This document shows positions 44,187 to 51,950 of a stretch of DNA of 64,000 nt, piece by piece (position 1 is the stretch's first letter; each line of letters starts with the position of its first letter). A model generated the notes under the pieces. That model was not told the DNA's origin. It saw only the letters and a program-made list of their open reading frames with translations, and did no database searches. A program made the translations under genes and the position numbers. Source of the DNA: Mucilaginibacter oryzae (GTDB lineage: Bacteria; Bacteroidota; Bacteroidia; Sphingobacteriales; Sphingobacteriaceae); NCBI RefSeq assembly GCF_003148845.1, contig NZ_QGHA01000001.1, positions 806,001 through 870,000 on the forward strand, written 5' to 3'.

Positions 44187-44846
44187 ATGATCGTAAAAAC
44201 GGCCGAATTTATTTGCAGCAACAGCCAGGTAAGCAAGTTACCTCCACCGGTTAAAGCGGAATACGCGTTCATCGGGCGCTCAAATGTGGGTAAATCATCA
44301 CTCATCAATACATTAACGGGCAAAAAGGGGTTGGCTAAAACGTCGCAAACGCCGGGCAAAACACAGCTCATTAACCATTTTTTGGTTAACGGCGATTGGT
44401 ATATTGTAGATTTACCTGGCTATGGCTATGCCCGCGCATCAAAAACCGAAAAAGCCAAATGGGATAAGTTTATCCACACCTATCTGGATAAACGCGAAAG
44501 CCTGCAATGTGTAATGGTACTGATTGACAGCAGGCTGGAGCCTCAAAAAATCGACCTTGAATTTTGCAACTGGCTTGGCGAAAAAGGGCTTTCGTTTGTA
44601 CTGGTATTTACCAAAGCCGATAAACAATCGAGCATTAAAACAGACCAAAGCATAGCCAAATTCAGAAAAGCCCTGATGACTACTTTTGAAGAAATGCCGC
44701 AGTATTTCATAACTTCATCTGAAACACAGCAAGGCAGGGAAGAGATACTGGAATTTATTGATGTAGTGAACCAAAATTTTGAGGTGCCAATTGTTCAAGC
44801 ACCAGCTTTTCAAAGTTCCCCTCTTGAGAGGGGGCGCGAAGGATAG
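44187..44846 (+). CDS. engB: Ribosome biogenesis GTP-binding protein YihA/YsxC
   Basis: This GTPase of about 219 residues assists 50S subunit assembly. G1 is GRSNVGKSSLIN, G3 is DLPGYG, G4 is TKAD and G5 is near TSS. The frame is open from 44031, but the added 52 codons fall in the palindromic element, so the ATG at 44187 was chosen. The C-terminal tail FQSSPLERGREG is encoded by a GC-rich palindromic repeat (44816-44833) and is not part of the fold. Confidence 0.92.
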   Translation: MIVKTAEFICSNSQVSKLPPPVKAEYAFIGRSNVGKSSLINTLTGKKGLAKTSQTPGKTQLINHFLVNGDWYIVDLPGYGYARASKTEKAKWDKFIHTYLDKRESLQCVMVLIDSRLEPQKIDLEFCNWLGEKGLSFVLVFTKADKQSSIKTDQSIAKFRKALMTTFEEMPQYFITSSETQQGREEILEFIDVVNQNFEVPIVQAPAFQSSPLERGREG

Positions 44847-44924
44847 CGCGAGAGCAGGGGTGTGTTGTACGAGCGATAACCTCGCGCAGAATAACACACC
44901 CCTACACCCCTCTCAAGAGGGGAA
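44816..44924. repeat. GC-rich inverted-repeat element (CCCCTCT...AGAGGGG family) at the engB 3' end
   Basis: Outer 18-bp perfect arms TTCCCCTCTTGAGAGGGG (44816-44833) and its reverse complement (44907-44924) enclose 11-bp perfect arms AGGGGTGTGTT (44856-44866) and AACACACCCCT (44893-44903). The left outer arm lies inside the engB reading frame. The right half is repeated directly at 45356-45384, after the DUF559 gene. Confidence 0.8.
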
Positions 44925-44973
44925 TCGCACAATCCACCGCTTTTAGTATTTTTTAGTAACTCACCATAAACAA

Positions 44974-45399
44974 ATGCCTCGAACTATCATCCCCTATAAT
45001 CCCCGGCTTAAAGAGTTGGCCCGAAGGTTAAGAAATGATAGCACATTAGGCGAAATATTGCTTTGGAAAGAGTTAAAAGGGAAGCAAGGTTATGGATATG
45101 ATTTTCATCGCCAAAAGCCACTGTTAAATTATATTGTAGACTTTTATTGTTCCGAACTAAATTTGATAATTGAAATTGACGGTCAATATCACAATTATGA
45201 GGAAACTCATAAATTAGACCTGATACGGGAACAGGAACTTGAAAAATATAATTTAACAATTATTCGATTTACCGAATTAGAGGCAAGAAAAGATATGATC
45301 AATGTTTTACGAACGATTGAGCAACATATAGACAAGATTAATAAGAACAACGCAGAACACACCCCTTACCCCTCTAAAGAGGGGAGCTTAAGATCATGA
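44974..45399 (+). CDS. DUF559 domain-containing protein (VSR-like endonuclease fold)
   Basis: This 141-residue protein has the DUF559 fold, related to very-short-patch-repair and other restriction-like nucleases. The LRNDSTLGEILLWKELKGKQ start, the YIVDFYCSELNLIIEIDG segment with the acidic active-site residues, and the IIRFTE strand are visible. The gene is noticeably more AT-rich than its neighbours and is bracketed by GC-rich palindromic repeats. Its last 13 residues (HTPYPSKEGSLRS) are encoded by the downstream repeat. The stop codon overlaps the ubiA start (ATGA). It is likely mobile; the cleavage target is unknown. Confidence 0.85.
   Translation: MPRTIIPYNPRLKELARRLRNDSTLGEILLWKELKGKQGYGYDFHRQKPLLNYIVDFYCSELNLIIEIDGQYHNYEETHKLDLIREQELEKYNLTIIRFTELEARKDMINVLRTIEQHIDKINKNNAEHTPYPSKEGSLRS
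45356..45384. repeat. Direct copy of the GC-rich repeat at the 3' end of the DUF559 gene
   Basis: AACACACCCCT (45356-45366), two bases, then CCCCTCT-AA-AGAGGGG (45369-45384) repeat the right half of the 44816-44924 element in the same orientation. The copy lies in the DUF559 coding frame. Confidence 0.75.
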
Positions 45400-46250
45400 A
45401 AAAATACTTATCCTTAGTAACCTTTGCCCATACTATTTTTGCCATGCCGTTTGCCTTTATCGGCTTCTTCCTGGCGGTAACCACGACACAATACCATTTC
45501 GACTGGCTTAAACTCGTATTGATGGTATTGTGTATGGTTTTTGCCCGTAACTCGGCCATGGCATTTAACCGTTACCTGGACAGGGATATCGATATTAAAA
45601 ACCCGCGTACCAAACAGCGGGACATACCAGCCGGGCGCATCAGTCCGAAAGCGGCTTTAACGTTTGTTATCATTAACTGCTTGTTGTTTATCACTGCAAC
45701 CTGGTTCATTAACAGGCTTTGCTTTTTCTTATCGCCGGTTGCCTTGTTTGTGGTGATGGGTTATAGCGCCACCAAACGCTTCACCGCGCTTTGCCATTTG
45801 GTTTTAGGGTTAGGTTTATCCCTCGCCCCTATTGGCGCTTACCTTGTTGTAACAGGCCAGTTTGCTATTACGCCTATATTTTTTTCATTAGCTGTGCTGT
45901 GCTGGGTAAGCGGTTTTGATATCATCTATGCCCTGCAGGACGAAGATTTTGACCGCAGCCAAAACCTGCATTCAATACCGGCTTATTTAGGTAAGGTGAA
46001 CGCCTTAAGGTTATCAACCTTTTTACACGTTCTTTCGGCTATCTTTATCATCATGCCTGCTATTGAAACACATGTTGGCTTTTTGTACTACATCGGTATC
46101 GGGTTTTTCTGCGCTATGCTCATTTACCAGCATTTATTGGTAAAACCGAACGACCTGAGCCGGGTTAACTTCGCCTTTATGACAACCAATGGTATTGCCA
46201 GCGTAGTTTTCGCTGTTTTGTTTCTGTTAGACAGGTTATGGATTCACTAA
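45396..46250 (+). CDS. UbiA family prenyltransferase
   Basis: This 284-residue integral membrane enzyme has about eight hydrophobic segments. The first aspartate-rich motif is NRYLDRDIDIKNPRTKQRD and the second is DEDFDRSQNLHSIPA. It prenylates an aromatic acceptor, likely 4-hydroxybenzoate or a naphthoate in quinone synthesis, but the acceptor is not certain (UbiA or MenA). Its start overlaps the DUF559 stop by four bases. The next gene overlaps its end by 13 bases. Confidence 0.9.
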   Translation: MKKYLSLVTFAHTIFAMPFAFIGFFLAVTTTQYHFDWLKLVLMVLCMVFARNSAMAFNRYLDRDIDIKNPRTKQRDIPAGRISPKAALTFVIINCLLFITATWFINRLCFFLSPVALFVVMGYSATKRFTALCHLVLGLGLSLAPIGAYLVVTGQFAITPIFFSLAVLCWVSGFDIIYALQDEDFDRSQNLHSIPAYLGKVNALRLSTFLHVLSAIFIIMPAIETHVGFLYYIGIGFFCAMLIYQHLLVKPNDLSRVNFAFMTTNGIASVVFAVLFLLDRLWIH

Positions 46251-46843
46251 TCGCACTTAACAAGTTCAGGCAGTATTTTGAAAAGTTTGTTCCGCTTACT
46301 GACGGGGAATGGCACGCGCTATCGCAATATTTAACCGTCGATCATCTAAAAAAGAAAAAGTTTTATGTTGAAGCCGGAAAAATCTGCGACCAGATAGGTC
46401 TCGTAGTAAAAGGAGCCGTTAGATATTACCACGTTAAAGACGGAGAAGAAATTACCGGCTATTTCAGCTTTGAGAATGATATGTTAAGCTCCTATAAAAG
46501 CTTCCTCACCCTTACTCCCGCGGCAAATTATATCCAGGCACTGGAAGATTCGGTAATTGTTAATTTAAGCCATAAAAACCTGCAACAAGCCTGCCAGGAA
46601 GAACTGCTTGCCTTTAAAATGGAGCGATTTGGCAGGCTGATAGCCGAACATTACCTGATCTGTTATGATGATCGTGTAACATCCTTTATTACCCAATCGC
46701 CCGAAGAACGCTACAGTAAGCTCCTGGAAACCGGCGGCGAAGCTTTATACCGCATCCCCCAGCACTACATTGCCAATTTTTTAGGTATTACACCGGTATC
46801 GCTATCAAGGATCAGGAGGCGAATTATGAAGATCAGCGCCTGA
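46238..46843 (+). CDS. Crp/Fnr family transcriptional regulator
   Basis: This 201-residue regulator has a cyclic-nucleotide-binding-like beta barrel (about residues 20-115) and a C-terminal helix-turn-helix (about residues 165-195: IPQHYIANFLGITPVSLSRI). No cysteine cluster typical of Fnr is visible, so the ligand is unknown. It overlaps the end of ubiA by 13 bases, so it is co-transcribed. Confidence 0.88.
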   Translation: MDSLIALNKFRQYFEKFVPLTDGEWHALSQYLTVDHLKKKKFYVEAGKICDQIGLVVKGAVRYYHVKDGEEITGYFSFENDMLSSYKSFLTLTPAANYIQALEDSVIVNLSHKNLQQACQEELLAFKMERFGRLIAEHYLICYDDRVTSFITQSPEERYSKLLETGGEALYRIPQHYIANFLGITPVSLSRIRRRIMKISA

Positions 46844-46849
46844 TTTGAG

Positions 46850-47030
46850 GTGAAGGGCGAAAGAAGGCGAAAAGCGAAAGGTGAAAGGCAAAAGGCGAAA
46901 GGTGAAAGGCAAAAGGTGAAATCTCCAACCGATCCAAAATCCCGCCAATCAAAATCGGTGTAATCAAAAACCAATAGGTGTAATCCCCAAAATAAATCCG
47001 AAATCGAACATCCGAAATCCGAATTCTCGC
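46850..47030. repeat. Simple and dispersed repeats upstream of the epimerase gene
   Basis: About 46850-46920 contains many 7-base GAAAGGC/GAAAGGT words. It is followed by AATCGGTGTAATC words (46942-46990) and a CCGAAATCGAACATCCGAAA unit (46990-47023). These are low-complexity or dispersed repeats with no gene; there is no CRISPR-like spacing. Confidence 0.55.
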
Positions 47031-47054
47031 CGATTCCTTATCTTTTGTTAACGT

Positions 47055-47082
47055 TTTGATTTATAAAGGCCCTCTACCTTTG
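47055..47082 (+). promoter_or_regulatory. Putative Bacteroidota-type promoter of the epimerase gene
   Basis: A TTTG (47055-47058) is followed after 16 bases by TACCTTTG (47075-47082), matching the -33/-7 consensus except for a slightly short spacer. The start codon is 23 bases downstream. Confidence 0.5.
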
Positions 47083-47105
47083 TAATACACAAAACAAGAA
47101 ACACT

Positions 47106-48026
47106 ATGCATACCATATTAGGAGCAGGCGGTCCGGTAGCGAACGTCCTCACCAATGAATTGATAGCCCACAACGAAACTATCCGCCTGGTTAGCCGCAA
47201 ACCCGTTAACGTTGATTATGATAAAGCAACCTGGCAAAAAGCCGATCTGCTCAATTACAATGAAATATTGGCGGCCGCGCAAGGCTCAACCGTTATTTAC
47301 CTCGTTGCAGGTTTGGTTTATGACAAAGATATCTGGCGCGCGCAATGGCCGGTAATTATGCAAAACGTGATTAACGTAACCAAAGCAACCGGTGCCCGTT
47401 TGATATTTTTTGACAACGTGTACATGTACGGGCTGGTAAACGGACCGATGACGGAAGATACGCCTTATCACCCCAGCAGCGTAAAAGGCGAAATTCGTGC
47501 GGGTATTGCCGAAATGCTGATGAACGAGGTTAAGGCCGGAAACATCCGGGCCACCATAGCCCGCGCCCCCGATTTTTATGGAACGCACTCCGCTAATAGT
47601 TTTATTGACATGATGGTGCTTAGCAACTACGCGAAAAAACAAAGCGCTAAATGGATTGGCAACCCGAACTGTAAGCACAACTTTATTTATGTGCCGGACG
47701 CAGGCAAAGCGGTGTTCATGCTGGGTCAGCACCCGGAAAGCGACAACCAGGTTTGGCACCTTCCTACCCCACCGGCAATTACGGGCAAGGAGTTTTTAAA
47801 CATTGCAGCCCGGGTTTACCAGGTTGAACCGAAATATTCGCGAATCAATAAAGCTATGCTGTGGCTGGCGGGTTTGTTCAAAAAGGTGATTATGGGTACT
47901 GTTGAGATGTATTACCAGTACGATCATGATTATATTTTTGACAGCAGCAAGTTTGAAAAATCCTTCAACTTTAAACCGACGAGTTATGAGGATGGGATAA
48001 CTGAAATCTTAAATTACATCCCGTAA
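47106..48026 (+). CDS. NAD-dependent epimerase/dehydratase family protein
   Basis: This 306-residue atypical/extended short-chain dehydrogenase has a GAGGPVA nucleotide-binding start (about residues 6-12), an IFFDNVYMYGL strand with tyrosine, and a catalytic-like RAPDFYG segment. No catalytic YxxxK is obvious in the usual place, so the enzyme activity is uncertain. It may be a sugar- or flavin-handling reductase. It follows the Crp/Fnr gene but has its own promoter. Confidence 0.82.
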   Translation: MHTILGAGGPVANVLTNELIAHNETIRLVSRKPVNVDYDKATWQKADLLNYNEILAAAQGSTVIYLVAGLVYDKDIWRAQWPVIMQNVINVTKATGARLIFFDNVYMYGLVNGPMTEDTPYHPSSVKGEIRAGIAEMLMNEVKAGNIRATIARAPDFYGTHSANSFIDMMVLSNYAKKQSAKWIGNPNCKHNFIYVPDAGKAVFMLGQHPESDNQVWHLPTPPAITGKEFLNIAARVYQVEPKYSRINKAMLWLAGLFKKVIMGTVEMYYQYDHDYIFDSSKFEKSFNFKPTSYEDGITEILNYIP

Positions 48027-48247
48027 GCGGCTGCTGTAGCCATTTTTGTGATGATTTGCGTAAGCAGCTACCATACAGTTTGAGTCCGAAATATACCTTA
48101 GCTTCAGGTATGGAGCGATGGTGCTGCGGTCATTGTCTGCCAGCCCAAGTATTAGGTCATATTTTAATTACAAACTTGAGAGGCTTATTCAGAGCGACTT
48201 TGACTATTGACTTTTAATGTTCAACTATCTATTCATTAAGCCGTACA

Positions 48248-49408
48248 TTATTTAACAACTTCCAAAAGATCTATTACCCAAACAAGGCTTACGGAACCTT
48301 CTGGATAATCGGGCTGATTGCCGGCCAGCTCGGCCGGAAATACAAAGCAATATTTACTACCGGCATTCATCAGCCTGATGGCCTCCGCCAGTTTAGGTCC
48401 GATCTCAGACATATTGATTGTCTCCCCTTTATCATTGACCATCGCACCTTTGTATTGCTTACCCACAACAGTAGTTTTTCGGAAGTTGATCCTGACGTTA
48501 TCCGTTGCAGAGGGCTTAGGTCCGCTACCAACCGACATTGCCTGGCATAATACCCCGCCGGGGGTGGTGAAAACGCCCGGACGTTTGGCAAAACCTGCCA
48601 CAAACCTGGCTGCCTGCGCTTTCGCCTGCAACGGATCGTAAGGTGTCAGGTTCATCGCGAAATCCTTTTCTGTTACTTCATCTGTTGCTTCCGAACCCAT
48701 GGAAGATGGCGTACCGGTGTTACGGGAAGGCTGGCTTACATTTGATGACGACCCGCCATTGTTGGTATTGTTTCTGGCCGGGTTCTGCACACCCAATATT
48801 TTCGCATAGGCATCAATCAACTTGTCGGTTGAAGAACGGTTATCTGTTTTTATACCCTTGCTGGTTTCGGGGTACACGTAGTTTGGATCGCCCGTTTTCA
48901 GGCGCGCAGCTTCCTCGGCATCATCTTCTGCCTTAGTGTAGATTTTGTAATTGGGGATACCATTATCGCACTTTCCAAAACTGGCATTGTCTGCCACGGC
49001 GATGGTGGTACATCTCGGTTGCCCATCCGGCCAAAACAGGAAACAAACCGCAAAAATCTGGATGTTTGGATTGCCCTCACCGAGCACTCCAAACGGGGAA
49101 GTGATTGATTCGCCAGGCTTCAGTATATAATGATATCCATAGGTATACTGATCCATAATTTCTTTGCGTTTTTCAGTAAGCGGGTTATAGGCCAGGTATT
49201 TGAATGAAACCTTTTTATTGTACTTGTTTTGAAACTCAATCATATAATTCCACTTATTGGTTGATTTATAAACGTTCAGTAGCTTTACTCTGAAGAAAAG
49301 CCCCTGATAACATTTTCCTTGCGTCCACGGCCCCCATTGGTAGTCTACTTGTGCGAAACAGAAGTTGATAGATAGTACAAATACGCCAAAGGCAATCAGC
49401 TTTTTCAT
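48248..49408 (-). CDS. Secreted protein with C-terminal FKBP-like domain
   Basis: This 386-residue protein has a signal peptide (MKKLIAFGVFVLSINFCFAQ) and an N-terminal domain of unknown family. A Ser/Asn-rich linker follows (about residues 215-240). The C-terminal region (about 285-386) reads like an FKBP peptidyl-prolyl isomerase: GSGPKPSATDNVRINFRKTT, then AIRLMNAGSKYCFVFPAELAG. The key FKBP residues (FD and VIPGW equivalents) are not conserved, so it is probably catalytically inactive. The function is unknown. Confidence 0.75.
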   Translation of the reverse strand: MKKLIAFGVFVLSINFCFAQVDYQWGPWTQGKCYQGLFFRVKLLNVYKSTNKWNYMIEFQNKYNKKVSFKYLAYNPLTEKRKEIMDQYTYGYHYILKPGESITSPFGVLGEGNPNIQIFAVCFLFWPDGQPRCTTIAVADNASFGKCDNGIPNYKIYTKAEDDAEEAARLKTGDPNYVYPETSKGIKTDNRSSTDKLIDAYAKILGVQNPARNNTNNGGSSSNVSQPSRNTGTPSSMGSEATDEVTEKDFAMNLTPYDPLQAKAQAARFVAGFAKRPGVFTTPGGVLCQAMSVGSGPKPSATDNVRINFRKTTVVGKQYKGAMVNDKGETINMSEIGPKLAEAIRLMNAGSKYCFVFPAELAGNQPDYPEGSVSLVWVIDLLEVVK

Positions 49409-49621
49409 TGCGAGGTTTTACAGTTGATAACCTAAGGTACAAACAATTACAAATAATATAAAGCTGATTTTCAAAACCGTTCTGCTACCAGCAACTGTCA
49501 GGCTGCTAACCGATGGAATTTTAACGGTGCAGCACTTTCAGGATCAAACAGGATTCTTACGGAGGAATAAAATTGCGGGAGAATAATCAAACTCAATTTT
49601 CCCGCAATTTTTATGCAAAAA

Positions 49622-49649
49622 AAATCCCCACTCGTCGGAGTGGGGATAA
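49622..49649 (-). terminator. Terminator of the tRNA-Asn gene
   Basis: Nine-base arms TCCCCACTC and GAGTGGGGA flank a short loop, with a T run on the minus strand after the hairpin. It starts about 14 bases downstream of the tRNA. Confidence 0.8.
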
Positions 49650-49662
49650 ATTATTATTTTTC

Positions 49663-49739
49663 TGGCTCCTGAGGCTGGGCTCGAACCAGCGACCCTCTGA
49701 TTAACAGTCAGATGCTCTAACCGGCTGAGCTACTCAGGA
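49663..49739 (-). tRNA. tRNA-Asn (anticodon GTT), CCA encoded
   Basis: The minus strand folds into a complete cloverleaf: acceptor TCCTGAG/CTCAGGA, D arm GCTC/GAGC, anticodon stem TCTGA/TCAGA with loop CTGTTAA (anticodon GTT), and T arm GCTGG-TTCGAGC-CCAGC. The encoded CCA ends at 49663. The gene is 77 nt including CCA. Confidence 0.96.
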
Positions 49740-50023
49740 GTGTTTTCCGGTTTGGAGTGTGCAAAAGTATAACTTCCACCGATATTTCACAATTTTTATT
49801 CAAAAAAAATAAAGATATTTTAAATGCCTTTATTTTACCTTGATTATGTGCTATTTATGGTTTTATCATGCGTTCATGGTTGCTTAAATCTTTAACATAG
49901 CCCAACAAAACTGGTTTCCGGGTATTCTGAATTTTAAGAATCTTCTCCAATAAAGCCGCTTCCCTTAAAATTTGGATACCGAATTGAGCGCTGATGGCTA
50001 TTAATCTGTTAATTTTCACAATA

Positions 50024-50051
50024 TTTGCGCCTGAAAATATAAATATCTTTA
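50024..50051 (+). promoter_or_regulatory. Putative promoter of the PfkB kinase gene
   Basis: TTTG (50024-50027) is followed after 16 bases by TATCTTTA (50044-50051), a near match to TAnnTTTG, directly before the ATG at 50053. The mRNA would be nearly leaderless. Confidence 0.4.
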
Positions 50052-50052
50052 C

Positions 50053-50967
50053 ATGAGTTTGTTAGTTATTGGCACTGTGGCCTTTGATGCCATTGAAACC
50101 CCTTTTGGAAAAACCGATAAAATAGTAGGCGGCTCAGCAACCTTCGCAAGTTTGGGAGCCTCTTACTTTTATGATAAAATAAAAATTGTTGCAGTAGTGG
50201 GCGATGATTTCCCTCAGCATGAAATTGAGGATCTCCAAAAACATCATGTAAACACCGAAGGGCTTCAAATAAAACAAGGGGAAAAATCTTTTTTCTGGAG
50301 TGGCCGTTATCACAACGACATGAACAGCCGCGATACCCTAGTAACCGAGCTTAACGTACTGGAAGCCTTCGATCCCATTATTCCTGATAGCTACCAGGAT
50401 TGCGAATACCTGATGCTTGGCAACCTGTCGCCGCAGGTTCAGCAAACGGTTATAGCAAGGCTTAAAAACCGGCCTAAGCTGATTGTAATGGACACCATGA
50501 ACTTTTGGATGGACATTGCCCTTGAGGAATTGATACAAACCATCAGCCTTGTGGATGTATTAACCATTAATGATGCAGAGGCGCGCCAGTTATCGGGCGA
50601 GTTTTCGCTGGTTAAGGCCGCTCGTAAAATCCTCACCATGGGCCCTAAATACCTGATCATCAAAAAAGGGGAGCATGGCGCATTACTGTTCCACGAAGAT
50701 AAAATATTCAGCGCACCGGCACTTCCGCTTGCCGATGTATTTGATCCAACCGGCGCCGGCGACACCTTTGCCGGCGGTTTTATTGGCTACATGGCCAAAG
50801 TAGGTACTATTAGCTTCAATAATATGAAAAACGCCATCATCTTCGGTTCTGCGCTGGCTTCTTTCTGTGTAGAGAAGTTCGGGTCAGAAAAGTTAAGAAA
50901 CCTGAGCCAGGAAGAAATTGCGGACCGTATACAGGAGTTTGTTGGCCTGGCTAAATTCGAGTTGTAA
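50053..50967 (+). CDS. PfkB family carbohydrate or nucleoside kinase
   Basis: This 304-residue ribokinase-like protein has the substrate-side GGSATFASLGAS and the ATP-site signature DPTGAGDTFAGGF (catalytic Asp). It phosphorylates a sugar or nucleoside, and the exact substrate is not clear. The gene is a single unit with its own leaderless promoter, next to a tRNA gene on the opposite strand. Confidence 0.9.
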   Translation: MSLLVIGTVAFDAIETPFGKTDKIVGGSATFASLGASYFYDKIKIVAVVGDDFPQHEIEDLQKHHVNTEGLQIKQGEKSFFWSGRYHNDMNSRDTLVTELNVLEAFDPIIPDSYQDCEYLMLGNLSPQVQQTVIARLKNRPKLIVMDTMNFWMDIALEELIQTISLVDVLTINDAEARQLSGEFSLVKAARKILTMGPKYLIIKKGEHGALLFHEDKIFSAPALPLADVFDPTGAGDTFAGGFIGYMAKVGTISFNNMKNAIIFGSALASFCVEKFGSEKLRNLSQEEIADRIQEFVGLAKFEL

Positions 50968-51008
50968 GCCTCACTCAACCCTCTCCTTCAAGAAAGGATC
51001 TTAAAATA

Positions 51009-51040
51009 AAGCCCCGGCGTAATCACTTTACGCGGGGCTT
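51009..51040. terminator. Terminator between PfkB and cytochrome b5-like genes
   Basis: Arms AAGCCCCGGCGTAA and TTACGCGGGGCTT (one bulged base) separate two convergent genes and are flanked by T-rich and A-rich runs. Confidence 0.8.
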
Positions 51041-51273
51041 ATTAGTTTTCCTATCTTTTTAAATTTTTCAAATACAGCTTCGGTATGCGGCGCATCGGCC
51101 AGTTCGGCGGTTAAATCCTGACCGGCCCAGTGTTCGTAGTGTTTGCCATTGCGCCACAGGCGGCTTTCGGTTACATCGTAAATATAGCCCTGGTAAGCCA
51201 CCCAAATCAGGGGCTTATCCTGCCCGTTACGCAGGGCCAGTTGTGATTTGGTGTAAACCGGTAGTTCAGTCAT
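51028..51273 (-). CDS. Cytochrome b5-like heme-binding domain protein
   Basis: This 81-residue protein resembles the cytochrome b5 fold (WVAYQGYIYDVTESRLWRNG, with candidate axial histidines in KHYEHWAGQDLT and DAPHTEAVF). The classical HPGG motif is replaced by HYEHWAG, so it belongs to the variant family. It overlaps the lycopene cyclase gene by four bases (ATGA). In this operon it may pass electrons to a carotenoid enzyme, but no hydroxylase (CrtZ) is adjacent, so this is inference. Confidence 0.75.
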   Translation of the reverse strand: MTELPVYTKSQLALRNGQDKPLIWVAYQGYIYDVTESRLWRNGKHYEHWAGQDLTAELADAPHTEAVFEKFKKIGKLISPA

Positions 51274-51950
51274 CTGGCTAACTTCCTGCTTTTAAAATAT
51301 TCAAAAAAACCAATATTCATCAGCAATAAAGCCATCATATAAAAATGGTCTTCTAAAGGGATGGTACCAACCCTGTGCCCAACGTTTTCAGCATTGTTAT
51401 ATAACACAACAGGTATTGAAGTAAGCAATCCGTTTACGGCATAAAACGGTATCAAGGCTACGGCATAAGCCATGTAAAACCGGTTAAGCCATTCGGTTTT
51501 AAAAACGTATTGAAGTAATAATACCAGCACCAGCAACAAACTGAATGTAACCGCTGTATACAGCCTGGCGTAAAAAAATATCAGCATCAGCAGGCTCAGT
51601 AACACCAGCATGCTGCTAATGATGCCGGTGAGCCGGTAAGGCATCAGCCACTTTACATAGTAATTTAAGCAGGCATAAATAAAAATACAGGCAAAAGGCA
51701 CTGTTAAAAAAAATAATATTTCTTCAAGCGGTAACCCCAAAAAATTGATCCCGATAATGTACGCCGGGTTAAACGACCATACGCCTTTCAATGTAAATAA
51801 CACATCCCAAAACAAAAAAACGAAACCGGTAACGGCCATGCCCGGCCATATAAATTTCCAGCTTTTATAAAATTGCACCCGCTTGTCAAAAGAAAGTACT
51901 ACCGGAAAAAAAACCGTACACAGATTGATCAGGAGATAACTATATTTCAC
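51270..51950 (-). CDS. Lycopene cyclase domain-containing protein (CrtYcd/CarR type)
   Basis: This 226-residue membrane protein has about six or seven hydrophobic segments and two copies of the small lycopene cyclase domain signature (PLEEILFFLTVPF and PLEDHFYMMALLL). That is the arrangement of the fused bacterial lycopene beta-cyclase domains. It converts lycopene to beta- or gamma-carotene. The start codon is GTG at 51950, in a GTGA overlap with the upstream gene. It is the second enzyme of the carotenoid operon. Confidence 0.85.
   Translation of the reverse strand: MKYSYLLINLCTVFFPVVLSFDKRVQFYKSWKFIWPGMAVTGFVFLFWDVLFTLKGVWSFNPAYIIGINFLGLPLEEILFFLTVPFACIFIYACLNYYVKWLMPYRLTGIISSMLVLLSLLMLIFFYARLYTAVTFSLLLVLVLLLQYVFKTEWLNRFYMAYAVALIPFYAVNGLLTSIPVVLYNNAENVGHRVGTIPLEDHFYMMALLLMNIGFFEYFKSRKLAR

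Noticed and set aside
46850..46925. Possible CRISPR-like array of GAAAGGC/GAAAGGT words
   Set aside because: Units are about seven bases with no spacers of constant length and no cas genes nearby; it is a simple repeat.
48027..48247. Possible gene remnant between the epimerase and FKBP-like genes
   Set aside because: No frame of useful length or homology could be supported; it is treated as non-coding.
49409..49620. Possible small RNA upstream of the FKBP-like gene
   Set aside because: Only a weak AAATTGCGGGA/TCCCGCAATTT hairpin near 49573-49612 is visible; there is no promoter or conserved structure.
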